Positions 44,927 to 52,863 of a DNA stretch of 64,000 bases are shown piece after piece. Below the pieces are notes generated by a model. The model searched no databases. It was not told the origin of the DNA and was given only the letters and a program-made list of their open reading frames with translations. Location of the stretch: NCBI RefSeq assembly GCF_003353175.1, contig NZ_QHKS01000022.1:62251-126250 (forward strand), given 5' to 3'. The position numbers and the translations under genes are program-made. The stretch's first letter is position 1. The number at the start of each line of letters is the position of its first letter. This DNA comes from Paraburkholderia lacunae. GTDB taxonomy: Bacteria > Pseudomonadota > Gammaproteobacteria > Burkholderiales > Burkholderiaceae.

Positions 44927-45244
44927 ATGACAAACTCTGACCCTACAAGCACCTTCCGAGGGCTGCCACTTACCGCGGAACAGGACGCGGAAGTAAGACA
45001 TTACATAAAGGTCCGAACGCAGCGTGGCCTGCCGTGGGATACATCTGAACTAAACGCGATGCTCAAAGACATGCTGCAGCCCCCGGGTGACGGCAACGAC
45101 GAATTCGATGCCCCGGCAGACGAAACGAAAGCTGCCGCCGAGCGCGCAATGGCGTCGGTTGACGAAGCGATGGAACCCATCGAGGCGAGCGAGGAACGGA
45201 ATGCGGCCATGGAGTCGGAAAGCATGAAAGGGCCTAAGCGATAG
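44927..45244 (+). CDS. Hypothetical acidic protein
   Basis: A 105-residue soluble protein, CAGGAG upstream of the ATG. The N-terminal half (FRGLPLTAEQDAEVRHYIKVRTQRGLPWDTSELNAMLKDML) looks like a compact helical unit, and the C-terminal half is rich in Glu and Ala (ADETKAAAERAMASVDEAMEP), probably a long helix. I recall similar short proteins as hypotheticals in Burkholderia but no function. It is the first gene of the small-gene region to the right of dctA. Confidence 0.65.
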   Translation: MTNSDPTSTFRGLPLTAEQDAEVRHYIKVRTQRGLPWDTSELNAMLKDMLQPPGDGNDEFDAPADETKAAAERAMASVDEAMEPIEASEERNAAMESESMKGPKR

Positions 45245-45411
45245 AACGGCAAGCAATAATGACGCTGGCTTCCTGACAGCACCGATACGGTGGCGATTAC
45301 GACGCGTACCTCATGGGTGCGGTGCGCAGATTTCCACACTTGAGCGGGTGTCGTCGGTCCTCGTAACGATAGGGCTCCACGACGTCTCCGTTGAACACAA
45401 GGGGGCCGAAC

Positions 45412-45672
45412 ATGCGACTGATCGAACCGGATGAACACAAAGACTTTCTAGCGACCCTGGCGCGCAGTGGTTTGGCAGAAGGCGATTTCGCTCTTCTGGA
45501 AACAGATACGACGGACCCGAAAGGTGACGAGAACCTTGGTCTACAGGGCTACGTCACGATAGCCCGGCTATCGACGCAGGTTACGAAGGAATACGTGATC
45601 GGCGACGAAAGCGATTGGCTACAACACTTCACGAAAGATCTCGAAGCGGGCGTCTTCAACAGGCCGGAATGA
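45412..45672 (+). CDS. Hypothetical protein
   Basis: An 86-residue soluble protein (MRLIEPDEHKDFLATLARSGLAEGDFALLET...). The alternation of acidic and hydrophobic residues suggests a small alpha/beta fold. A G-rich stretch lies before the ATG at 45412; a TTG seven codons earlier is possible. No family is recognised. It lies alone between two gaps. Confidence 0.55.
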   Translation: MRLIEPDEHKDFLATLARSGLAEGDFALLETDTTDPKGDENLGLQGYVTIARLSTQVTKEYVIGDESDWLQHFTKDLEAGVFNRPE

Positions 45673-45963
45673 GGGTTCGATTGCTATCGAAGTGCAGGTG
45701 AAAGATGACCTGGCCACGCGGGTACTCGGACAAAAGCGGCATATTCAAGCCGCACTAGGTAGAACCGCTTCGTCTCCGGCCCACCGGTTGCGTCTGGCCG
45801 GGCTGCGGCCGTCGGCACTGACGGCACTCGACTCGTAGAGGCCGTTTCAGTGATGTCATGGGGCTGCGCAAAGCGGCCACACAGCGGTCATTCGTTTGTC
45901 TTTGCTAGCCATCCTGACCCTTGCATGAAATTGAAATTGCGCCGAGACAAGCTCACGCCATCT

Positions 45964-46280
45964 CTATAGCGCTTTCAAAGCGGGTAACAGCCGGTCGAAT
46001 TCGCGCTTCACTCCGCCGTAACATTCGCACACACGCTTTTCGAGTCCCGTTCTGTCTAATACCTCGATGGGGTCTTGGCTGTAGCGGATCAGACCAGCTT
46101 CCTGCAGTTTCAGTGCGGCCCCGGTTACACCGGATCCGCGCACGCCCAACATATTGGCAATCAGTTTCTGGGTCATTTTCATTTCGTTTGATGAGAGGCG
46201 ATCGGTGCTGAGCAGCCGACACCTGCTCAACTGGTGGTCAATCGAATGGTGTCGGCTACATACGGCGGTCGCCGTCCGAG
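45964..46280 (-). pseudogene. Crp/Fnr-family regulator, C-terminal remnant
   Basis: The last 104 residues of an open frame that starts at 46461 match the C-terminal part of Crp/Fnr regulators: CSRHHSIDHQLSRCRLLSTD, then MTQKLIANMLGVRGSGVTGA (the helix-turn-helix) and YSQDPIEVLDRTGLEKRVCECYGGVKREFDRLLP. The N-terminal cyclic-nucleotide-type domain is absent, replaced by about 60 residues without likeness. Substitutions at normally conserved sites (SRCRLLSTD for CRWLLLSLD, and RGSGVTGAA for RREGVTEAA) support decay. Confidence 0.75.
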
Positions 46281-46623
46281 CGAATTCTTCGGGGTCGACA
46301 TGTTTAAACGTTTCGGAAAACTGAACTCCAGGGGGTTCAGGTAAATAAAGACGTCGCTGCCAGCCAAAGGGTATACAGTGGAGACATTGGTCGCCCATGA
46401 GCGACCTCCAGCTTCGGGGCACCATCATGCGATCGCAACTCAAACCTGCTTCGGCTGCCATTGGCAGCGAGAGCGAGTACGCCGTCGAACGCAGGATGCG
46501 TGCTCATGTACTCGACACAGCGGATGCTCTGAGAGCAGAGAAAAGACGCGTCGCTTACGCCACAATCGACTCCAACGCCAGTAAGTGGCGCTACTCGGCC
46601 GTGTGCGCGAAAAGCTGATTGCC

Positions 46624-46872
46624 GTGCTTCAATTTCCCAACCCCAGCCGTAGCTACGATGCCTCCCGACATTGCGTGTGTTTCTGGGGGTACGACAATTC
46701 GCGCGAAATCACCTTCATGGTCGACGACGCCATGCTCAGAAATCTGCAACCTGGCGTTGGATCCGACGAGCGGTCGGTGCTTGGTGCCTTTGACGAGTTA
46801 CGCGAAAAGGTTCTCGAAATCGCAAAGAAGCAGTATGTCGGCGGTCCGCAGAATCGATATTCGATTTCATGA
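46624..46872 (+). CDS. DUF1488 family protein
   Basis: An 82-residue protein whose core FPNPSRSYDASRHCVCFWGYDNSREITFMVDDAML and C-terminal DERSVLGAFDELREKVLEIAKKQY fit DUF1488. The open frame extends to a GTG at 46585, but relatives begin a few residues before FPNPSRSYD, so the GTG at 46624 is chosen; the ribosome site is poor either way. The function is unknown. Members are widespread as short stress-associated genes in Burkholderiaceae. Confidence 0.75.
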   Translation: MLQFPNPSRSYDASRHCVCFWGYDNSREITFMVDDAMLRNLQPGVGSDERSVLGAFDELREKVLEIAKKQYVGGPQNRYSIS

Positions 46873-47262
46873 GCTACAGACCTGTCGCGAGAATACTTCC
46901 GGGTCCGCCAATTCCCGGCTTCCTGGAGTGCCCTGCACACCTTAAGGGGGCGACGCCGCTTGGCTTCTGATGGCGATCAGGGGGCATCATCGCCTGTGCT
47001 GCATTCAGAGCAAGGTAGCCTGAATCGGCCGTTCGTCCAAACGCCAGCTCAGCAGCAGCGGCCAGGTGCAGCGGTCATTCGTGCCACAGTTCAGGCGGGA
47101 TTGCGAAGCGAGCGTGGATTCGACGCCGTAGTTGGCCAACGTCTCGCCTACGATCAGACTCGTACGGAGGATCTGCACTGGCCCGGATAGGTGCGCAGCG
47201 CCCATACATGTGCCGGCTCGCCCCCGCCTGCCGCCGCCAAAAATCTGTGAAAGGAGGACAAC
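46873..47262. other. Gap without a recognised gene
   Basis: No frame here shows family likeness or a good ribosome site apart from the AAGGAGG at 47251 that belongs to the next gene. It presumably holds the promoter of the entericidin-like gene. Confidence 0.45.
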
Positions 47263-47397
47263 ATGACGCGACTCATTGCTCTGTTTCTGATCGCCTGTAC
47301 CGCTCTCCTCGCGGGCTGCAACACCATTGCGGGTGCGGGCGAAGACATTTCGAAGGGCGGCCAGGCCATCCATAACACGGCCGAGCAAGCCAAATAG
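47263..47397 (+). CDS. Entericidin-like small lipoprotein (44 aa)
   Basis: A 44-residue lipoprotein. The signal (RLIALFLIACTALLAGC) ends in the lipobox LAGC, and the mature peptide NTIAGAGEDISKGGQAIHNT is the usual entericidin A/B pattern (C-N-T-x-x-G-x-G-x-D-I). Entericidins are small membrane lipoproteins, first known as an antidote/toxin pair, whose genes respond to stress. Only one copy is seen. AAGGAGG lies five bases before the ATG. The gene is short enough to be missed. Confidence 0.9.
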   Translation: MTRLIALFLIACTALLAGCNTIAGAGEDISKGGQAIHNTAEQAK

Positions 47398-47945
47398 CCG
47401 ACGCTTGAGCTAAGGGGCAGCCGTTCAACATTGTGCTGTACGTCCAGCGCACGTTTGCCAGATAGTGACGAATACTCGCGGTGCCAAGCAACAGACAACA
47501 GCCTTGTGCGGGCCGAAAACAGCAGCTCACGTGGCCAAATCGGCGCTCGCGCCACGAGATCACGAGCTCGCTGCGTGCCGGGTGTCAACCTCGCGCTGGA
47601 GGAATCCGCCTGCGACGAAGAGGCAGCGCCTTGACGCCATCTCACTGCGCGCGCGTGCGGCGCTTGCCTGGAGTCACCCACTCGGGATCGAAGTCTGATT
47701 CCACCGCTCGTCGCGATGAACTGAATTCATCGGATGACATCGGCAAGCGGACGCCATGTTCGGGTTGTGACGCCGGTGGACTTTACCTGCGGCAAACTCA
47801 AGAGCCAGATTGTTTCTGACGTGGATCTCGCGCCAGCGGCCACCGCGCGCGATGCGGGCGATGTGCGCCTGAGGGCGATGGCCGAGAAAGACATCCTGCC
47901 CATTGATTTGCCCGTCTTGCGGTGGCGCTGGAATTGGAGATATTC
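47398..47945. other. Gap without a recognised gene
   Basis: The longest frame (from 47734 on the plus strand) has a plausible N-terminus but no recognised family, and its C-terminal part overlaps the better gene at 47946. I therefore leave it unassigned. Other frames are arginine-rich and look random. Confidence 0.4.
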
Positions 47946-48182
47946 ATGCAACGAACCGTTAATTATCGCGGATTCGAGATTCACGTGGATCTGCTGCCCA
48001 CGTCGGCGGACATGTTCGACGTCTGGTTTCGCATTGAAGGACCCATCAAGCCCCCCGGGGTGGTGGCGCTCGGCGAGCGCATCAAGATACGAGGCGGTCC
48101 GTTTTCGCGCCGCTGGGCCTACCTTGTTTCGGAGATCGCCGGCCAGGCCGCTGTTGACGTCATCCTTGGACCCGCTGAGTAG
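47946..48182 (+). CDS. Small YRG-type hypothetical protein, member 1
   Basis: A 78-residue soluble protein: MQRTVNYRGFEIHVDLLPTS..., a middle segment WFRIEGPIKPPGV, and a C-terminal helix ending AAVDVILGPAE. The YRGFEI opening and a late helix that would pack on a small sheet are shared with the proteins at 50658, 52307 and 52579. The frame reaches back to 47922, but the ATG at 47946 gives the shared opening. The function is unknown. Confidence 0.6.
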   Translation: MQRTVNYRGFEIHVDLLPTSADMFDVWFRIEGPIKPPGVVALGERIKIRGGPFSRRWAYLVSEIAGQAAVDVILGPAE

Positions 48183-48317
48183 CGGCGCACCCGTATCGCA
48201 CTATGCAACTGCGCGACAAGGTTCGCGCGAAACAAGGAGCGTTGAATGAAGATGGCTCCTGCTATTTCTCTGGTCACCTAAAATATAAGCATGGTTCTGA
48301 CCTCAAGGGAGGCTGCC

Positions 48318-48476
48318 ATGAGCCAGTCAATGATCAGTTTTGTAGTGGGGATCGTGGTGGTGCTGTGCGTCGCGATATTTGCCGCGATACGGTACGGGCG
48401 GGAACACAAAAGCGAGCCGGTTGCCCGTTGGCTGGACACGCATCCGATCCGGGACTGGATGCGCCATAAGCACTGA
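48318..48476 (+). CDS. Small single-helix membrane protein (52 aa)
   Basis: A 52-residue protein with one membrane helix (MISFVVGIVVVLCVAIFAAI) followed by a positively charged tail (RYGREHKSEPVARWLDTHPI). AAGGGAGG lies before the ATG at 48318. The arrangement predicts an inner-membrane protein with the tail in the cytoplasm. No family is known to me. Confidence 0.65.
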   Translation: MSQSMISFVVGIVVVLCVAIFAAIRYGREHKSEPVARWLDTHPIRDWMRHKH

Positions 48477-48580
48477 GTGATTCAACATGATCTTTGGAAG
48501 CGCTGGGGCGCGCGCGTGCTATTTCTCTATCGCGCGGTCTGTCGCCTGAAGTAAGGCGAGAACAGATTGAAAAGGATGAT

Positions 48581-48748
48581 ATGACGTACGCAATGTGGGG
48601 CATCGCGGTCGGGCTGGCGCTGATGTTCGGCGTGTCGCTGCGGCGATACAGACGCAGCCTTCTGCGGAAGCGGGAGATCCGTTGGATGGGTGAACACCAT
48701 GTATTGGACAGGCTACGCAAGCAATTGGGACTGTCGTTTGAGAAATGA
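48581..48748 (+). CDS. Small single-helix membrane protein (55 aa)
   Basis: A 55-residue protein. The helix YAMWGIAVGLALMFGVSL is followed by a very basic, helical tail (RRYRRSLLRKREIRWM...RLRKQLGL). AAAGGA precedes the ATG. The layout resembles the neighbour at 48318, so the two may serve related membrane roles, although their sequences do not align clearly. Confidence 0.6.
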   Translation: MTYAMWGIAVGLALMFGVSLRRYRRSLLRKREIRWMGEHHVLDRLRKQLGLSFEK

Positions 48749-48802
48749 CATGCGCTCGGCAGATTGGCAGGTTGCAAAGACTGTTTTTGAGGAGTTGGCG
48801 AA

Positions 48803-49009
48803 ATGACCATGAATTACGCAGGCAGGTCGCACGATGAAGCCGTGGCAGCGCGGCACGGGCAGAAGCAGAAGGCGCAGGAACAGGCAGGCGGCGAAATGGC
48901 GATAGAGGGGACGGAGGCCGACGCGGAGCATAGTTGCGGCGAGCTCTCCGAGCGGGGAAAGCAGGTATGGCGAAGTGGAAGCGGAATCAACGGTGGCGGA
49001 AAGGAGTGA
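48803..49009 (+). CDS. Small hydrophilic hypothetical protein
   Basis: A 68-residue protein rich in Gly, Glu, Gln and Ala (MTMNYAGRSHDEAVAARHGQ..., AIEGTEADAEHS). GAGGAG lies eight bases before the ATG, which supports expression. The composition suggests a disordered or desiccation-related protein, but this is only a compositional guess. Confidence 0.5.
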   Translation: MTMNYAGRSHDEAVAARHGQKQKAQEQAGGEMAIEGTEADAEHSCGELSERGKQVWRSGSGINGGGKE

Positions 49010-49144
49010 TAGGGTCTCGGTGATCTGATGCGATGAGGGCGGAAATTCACTTCGCCCGCCATCCCATCGTTAGCAGGCCCCATTCCACTACTCCAACCCG
49101 TCTACGCCGTCTTGTGAGGCGTCACCGCAGCACCCTGCTACATT

Positions 49145-49216
49145 AGGTATGTCTGCGAATGCTGCACCATGATGAAGCGGGAGTTCGAGCGCCTGTTGCC
49201 GGATTTGACGACGCTG
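49145..49216 (+). pseudogene. Short C-terminal remnant of a second Crp/Fnr-family gene
   Basis: Reading in frame from 49145 gives RYVCECCTMMKREFERLLPD, the very end of the Crp/Fnr type seen at 45964 (VCECYGGVKREFDRLLP). Nothing upstream in the frame extends the match. It is thus a 24-residue scar of a gene lost by deletion. Confidence 0.6.
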
Positions 49217-49242
49217 CGACCGAGACGTAAACGCGTCGAGGT

Positions 49243-49479
49243 TCATCCCGGTGACCGTCGGGCGGTGACCTTGCCTGATATCAATGCACGCTCGACTTCA
49301 TCGAATACGTTAAGCAGTCGGGTTACACGCCTGGTTCCATCGGGAAGCAGACTCTGCTGCGGCGATAGCGACGAAACGCGACGCCGCCAGTACGCTAGCG
49401 CGAGGGGATTTCCGTGCACAAGTAACGGAATGATCCGTTCGAGATGCGTCAGGTCTCGTTCGAATTGGTCGCTCGACAT
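49243..49479 (-). CDS. Small conserved hypothetical protein, related to the protein at 13133
   Basis: A 78-residue polar protein, AAGGA before the ATG at 49479. The segments LTHLERIIPLLVHGN, AYWRRRVSSL and RRVTRLLNVFDEVE line up with those of the 13133-13381 protein, so both belong to one small family. The tail after residue 65 (ISGKVTARRSPG) differs. The function is unknown. It lies convergent to the Crp/Fnr scar. Confidence 0.6.
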   Translation of the reverse strand: MSSDQFERDLTHLERIIPLLVHGNPLALAYWRRRVSSLSPQQSLLPDGTRRVTRLLNVFDEVERALISGKVTARRSPG

Positions 49480-49748
49480 CGGGATCCTTGCAGAGTTGAT
49501 TTGGTGTCACGGATCGAGTCTGTACCGGCCGGGCTGACATATCTGCGCGCTACCGTACAGGGTGTGGGGCGCCCCGAACTTGTCACACGAGCCGCGGAAG
49601 GCTTCACGCGTGCGGCTTCACGTCGAATCCATGCTGCCTCGCCTGGATCGCGGTATGGCACCGTGCCCGTTCTTCTAATACCTGTGCCAGCGGATCTGAC
49701 GTCCGAGCTCCCATTCGGGCCCTCGTGCCGGGACAATGCCACGCCACA
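49480..49748. other. Gap without a recognised gene
   Basis: No frame is convincing. It separates the small protein gene at 49243 from the terminator of the next minus-strand gene. Confidence 0.4.
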
Positions 49749-49773
49749 GAAAAAAACCGACGCTTCGCCGGTT
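49749..49773 (-). terminator. Rho-independent terminator on the minus strand
   Basis: On the minus strand AACCGGCG pairs with CGTCGGTT (one G-T pair) around a 3-base loop and runs into a T-tract of eight (AAAAAAAA-like run at 49749-49756 on the plus strand). It lies 57 bases beyond the stop of the gene at 49830-50036. Confidence 0.75.
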
Positions 49774-49829
49774 CTTCCGCTTCCGCCGTCTCAGGGCGGA
49801 ACAATATCTTCCTTATGAGTCACCGACGT

Positions 49830-50036
49830 TCAAGGTCGCATAAAGCCGCTTCCAGCACCCAGCCATTTTCTTGCGTGCCTGACCCATTGCTTCGGCGCTC
49901 TGTTTTGAGTCGCTTCGACGATTGGCTTTTCATTTTCCGGAGCCACCGCCATGCCATCATCCGTTGCGTTCGCTGCGGCCTCTCTCTTTCTCCTGCTTTC
50001 TGCCAGTTCTTCGGCATTTACCTGGTCATCGATCAT
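49830..50036 (-). CDS. Small hydrophilic hypothetical protein with its own terminator
   Basis: A 68-residue polar protein (MIDDQVNAEELAESRRKREA...). AGGAG lies eight bases before the ATG at 50036, and an intrinsic terminator lies just beyond the stop; together they support a true transcription unit. The N-terminal half is a likely charged helix. No family is recognised. Confidence 0.6.
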   Translation of the reverse strand: MIDDQVNAEELAESRRKREAAANATDDGMAVAPENEKPIVEATQNRAPKQWVRHARKWLGAGSGFMRP

Positions 50037-50164
50037 GATGCACTCCTACTGTGGAAAAAACTGGTTCGCCAACAGACGGTTGGCGCCACCCTCGATAGTC
50101 GGGACGACGCGACACATCGTAAGTTCGGGTTTGATTCCTGATGCCCGTCGTAGCGCGAGCGATG

Positions 50165-50614
50165 TCATCCGTCCACGAACACCCACCGGGAAACCGGCGT
50201 ACAGGACAATTGCCCTTCGTCTCGGGTCTCAAGTTCGTGTACGGCAGCCAGCGTAATGAACGTGGCGCGCGTCAAGCGACGTTCTTTTGCTGCAGCATCG
50301 ACTCGCTGAAGCAGACTCTCGGGCAGACTGAATTGAACGCCCACGGTTTTCGAGGTAACCCGCGCCAGATTGATCTCGATGAACATCCAGATCCCACGGC
50401 CATCGTCCATGTCGAGCGATTGCAATTCCGACGTACTGCAGGTGGGAGCGGGTATGAGTTGCTCGCTGCGGTCGTACATCAATTCGACGACCTCCTGCGC
50501 ATTGCGTTTCAGTTCATCGAACGAATGGCCACGCGCAGCGGCTCGGGGAAAATCGGGAAAACTGGCACGAAAGCCGGTATCGCCGTCGCGGTGCACATAA
50601 AGCGGATATTGCAT
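50165..50614 (-). CDS. HicB-family antitoxin-like protein without HicA
   Basis: A 149-residue protein. Residues 1-60 are the HicB domain (MQYPLYVHRDGDTGFRASFPDFPRAAARGHSFDEL) and residues about 100-140 a ribbon-helix-helix region (GVQFSLPESLLQRVDAAAKE). HicB antitoxins normally neutralise a HicA mRNA-cutting toxin encoded next to them. No HicA-like gene lies on either side, so this is a lone regulator or a relic. GGAG lies upstream of the ATG at 50614; the longer frame is not used. Confidence 0.85.
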   Translation of the reverse strand: MQYPLYVHRDGDTGFRASFPDFPRAAARGHSFDELKRNAQEVVELMYDRSEQLIPAPTCSTSELQSLDMDDGRGIWMFIEINLARVTSKTVGVQFSLPESLLQRVDAAAKERRLTRATFITLAAVHELETRDEGQLSCTPVSRWVFVDG

Positions 50615-50657
50615 GACCTGCTCCACTCGCGCTGTGGACTGACTGGCATTCGGCGTG

Positions 50658-50930
50658 TCAGAGTCCGGTCGCCTCAACCTTGCCATCAATAATGTCTTTG
50701 CCGTATTGCATCGCGAGCTCGATGGCGTCGTCCGCGGTGGTGGGACTTACCGTGTCGAACAACGTTGCATAGCGCCGGGCCTTGACCTCGCTGGACGGAA
50801 TGGTGTCGATTCGCACGATCGATGAGAACTGCCTCGGACCTTTGGCATACGGGTCACGATGCAGCGGGAATACCTGATGAGAGTACGCACGTAGCTCGTA
50901 CCCTCTGTATTCGATGGTGGGGATGGTCAT
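50658..50930 (-). CDS. Small YRG-type hypothetical protein, member 2
   Basis: A 90-residue soluble protein with the opening IEYRGYELRAYSHQ and a C-terminal helix TADDAIELAMQYGKDIIDGKVEA. This pattern recurs in the proteins at 47946, 52307 and 52579. AAGGAG lies 13 bases before the ATG, rather far. It ends 43 bases upstream of the lone HicB gene on the same strand, so the two may be transcribed together. Confidence 0.6.
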   Translation of the reverse strand: MTIPTIEYRGYELRAYSHQVFPLHRDPYAKGPRQFSSIVRIDTIPSSEVKARRYATLFDTVSPTTADDAIELAMQYGKDIIDGKVEATGL

Positions 50931-51492
50931 GATGGTGCGCGCTCCTTAAGCGCTACTGACCGTCATGGAATCATGCCTGTCCGGATGCGAAAAAAGGGCG
51001 GCCAGGTACATCGGGATCACTTCACCATGCGCTCAAACCCGTCGAAAAGCAAACTAAATCGTGACGGGACGAAGAGGGAACCTGGCGTCTAGCCGGCTTC
51101 CCCGCGACGACCTGCTCACGCAGGGCATCGTTTTCGTGCTTGCACGCGAGCCGCGCATCGCTATCGTCCACGCAATGTCAGGTACTGCGGCACCCGGCGT
51201 CCGAGTGCCGGCCGCGAGCTTGACGGTTTCCCGCTTCATGCCCTAAGCCCGCATCACCGAACCGATTGCAGAGCGCATCGCGTTAAAGGCAGCGTCCGCG
51301 GGAAAAGGGGCTGCCCGAGGTTGGCTGCAATCTACGTCCAGATGGCGTTCTATTGGCTATGCAGGTCTTCACCTGTATGTGTCACAGCTACGTTTCTGCG
51401 CGGGTCAAACGCCACGTCGCCGGATTTTATCGTGTCCGGCGCAAAGAAGACGATAGTGAGGAATGCAGTGCATTTCACCACGCCATGGGTCG
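50931..51492. other. Gap, possibly with a decayed small gene
   Basis: On the minus strand between 51239 and about 51060 an initial frame (MKRETVKLAAGTRTPG...) can be linked, after a frame change, to a coiled-coil-like stretch CKHENDALREQVVAGKPARR. This would fit a frameshifted small gene, but I cannot name a relative. Nothing else is seen. Confidence 0.3.
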
Positions 51493-52226
51493 TCAGCGTT
51501 CAGTGAGCTTCAACAGAATGTCTGCATACCACGCGCAGTTCAGGCCAAGCGCCTCGTCATGCTCAGTGTCGCGCGCACCGATATCGTAGCGCGTCGAACG
51601 GACGCCGAGCAGCGTCCAGTGCAGTCCGTCATCGTGCGTATTCAACTGTCCGCTGTCTGCGATGACAACAGGGGCTCCGCTGGTTCCCCGATGCGTTCGC
51701 GCGTCGGTCAGAAATTGCCCTTTTCCCTGGAATCTCAAGCCGAACGAAGACGCGACAACAGCATGCCGAACCACCGGCAGATGGTGAAGCGAATCATGAA
51801 AGCCAAGCGGATACCCCACCACGAGAAGCGGGCTGCCAATCTCAACGGCCTCGTCCAGGTCCGGCAGGTGCGCCTGGGTAAAGGTCCGATAAGCCATCGT
51901 ATCCGGCAACGCCGATTCCTGCAGCTCGACAGCAGCCACATCGATCGCACCGCCTGCATCGCAGCCTTGTCGCCAGACGGCTCGCCGGTCGACATAAAGC
52001 GGGACTGAAAACCAGGTGGAAGCACCGAGGTTCGCCGGATCGGTGTGCAGTTCGATTTCGATTCTGGCCGGGTAATGGCCGCTCTGCTCGTCAATAAGGA
52101 CGTGCCGGCTCGTCACGAAGAGTAGCCGCTTCTCGCGGGCAAAAGAGATAAGCCGCTCGCGCTCGTCAGCATCGCATCCTGCGAGAACGTGTGCACGCGG
52201 GTAGCTGTTAACAGTAGTGAATCCAT
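51493..52226 (-). pseudogene. Trypsin-like serine protease, frameshifted near the start
   Basis: The ATG at 52226 opens MDSLLLTATRVHTFSQDAML, a typical beginning, but the frame breaks at an A-run (52141-52144 on the plus strand, a T-run in the gene). One extra base there would join it to FAREKRLLFVTSRHVLID and give a 244-residue protease. In the restored protein the catalytic triad would be H42 (TSRHV), D96 (AIDVAAVEL) and S183 (RGTSGAPVV). The unbroken frame upstream of the break (to 52323) is random sequence. It is a true frameshift or a homopolymer sequencing error. Confidence 0.75.
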
Positions 52227-52306
52227 GGCCCTTGCCTACCCGTTTGGCCGCACGTCGATGCGGCCCGATAGCCGTACGCGGCGGCGCTCGACGGTGGGCC
52301 GTCAGA

Positions 52307-52540
52307 TTACTCTGGAACCGCAATATCGCCGTTCACGAGTTTCCAGCCGTAGACCTCGGCGAAGTTCTTCGCGCTCTGTGGATCCTCGCATAGGGGCATG
52401 TCTGCGCAGCCGCGAAACGGATAGATAACCCGCTTGTCGGAAAGACGGATCACCTTCAACGTCGGGACAACGCCACCCATCGTCCGACGAAACGATGCGG
52501 CGACCTCATAGTTCTCCGCCTCAAGCTTATATTGCTGCAT
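52307..52540 (-). CDS. Small YRG-type hypothetical protein, member 3
   Basis: A 77-residue soluble protein (MQQYKLEAENYEVAASFRRT, then VPTLKVIRLSDKRVIYPFRG, then QSAKNFAEVYGWKLVNGDI). The order of strand, strand and late helix ending in a V-N-G-D-I turn resembles the D-G-K/Q-V endings of the related proteins at 50658 and 52579. GGAG lies before the ATG at 52540. A start at 52582 overlapping the previous gene is possible but has no better site. Confidence 0.6.
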   Translation of the reverse strand: MQQYKLEAENYEVAASFRRTMGGVVPTLKVIRLSDKRVIYPFRGCADMPLCEDPQSAKNFAEVYGWKLVNGDIAVPE

Positions 52541-52578
52541 TCGTGTCTCCTCGTCGATTGCACGGTCTTGCGGCCCGC

Positions 52579-52863
52579 TCATAGATCGCGCACCGACTGC
52601 CCGTCGACCTGCCCATCAATTAGGCGCTCCGCATAGTCGCTCGACGCCTTGCGCGCCTTGCCCGCCTCGCCAAACGGCGCACGATGTGGAACCCGAAATA
52701 CGCGGCTGGCCGTCAGTGTGTCGTTGGTGCCTCGGCGGCATATCCTGACAGCAGCGTCGAAGCCAGCGCCGTGGTCGTATGATCCAACGGCACCCCGAGG
52801 AATGTGGGGATAGACGAGGGGATAAATCTCCAACCCTCTGTAAGTTCTGACGTACTCGCTCAT
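52579..52863 (-). CDS. Small YRG-type hypothetical protein, member 4
   Basis: A 94-residue protein with the opening YVRTYRGLEIYPLVYPH, a central segment FDAAVRICRRGTNDTLTASRV and the closing helix ASSDYAERLIDGQVDGQSV. The YRGLEI start and the IDGQV end agree with the member at 50658. It is followed closely by member 3, so the two form a pair. The ATG at 52863 is chosen because the family opening starts there; the frame continues upstream without likeness. Confidence 0.6.
   Translation of the reverse strand: MSEYVRTYRGLEIYPLVYPHIPRGAVGSYDHGAGFDAAVRICRRGTNDTLTASRVFRVPHRAPFGEAGKARKASSDYAERLIDGQVDGQSVRDL

Noticed and set aside
46397..46618. 73-codon plus-strand frame between the Crp/Fnr remnant and DUF1488
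   Set aside because: The possible ribosome site is too far (13 bases) and there is no recognisable pattern.
47734..48249. 171-codon plus-strand frame as a gene
   Set aside because: It overlaps the better-supported gene at 47946 in another frame, and its C-terminal half is Arg/Ser-rich without likeness. Its N-terminal part stays unassigned.
51493..52323. The uninterrupted 276-codon frame as the true protease gene
   Set aside because: Its first 60 residues are random and overlap the next gene, while another frame gives the family's N-terminus from 52226.
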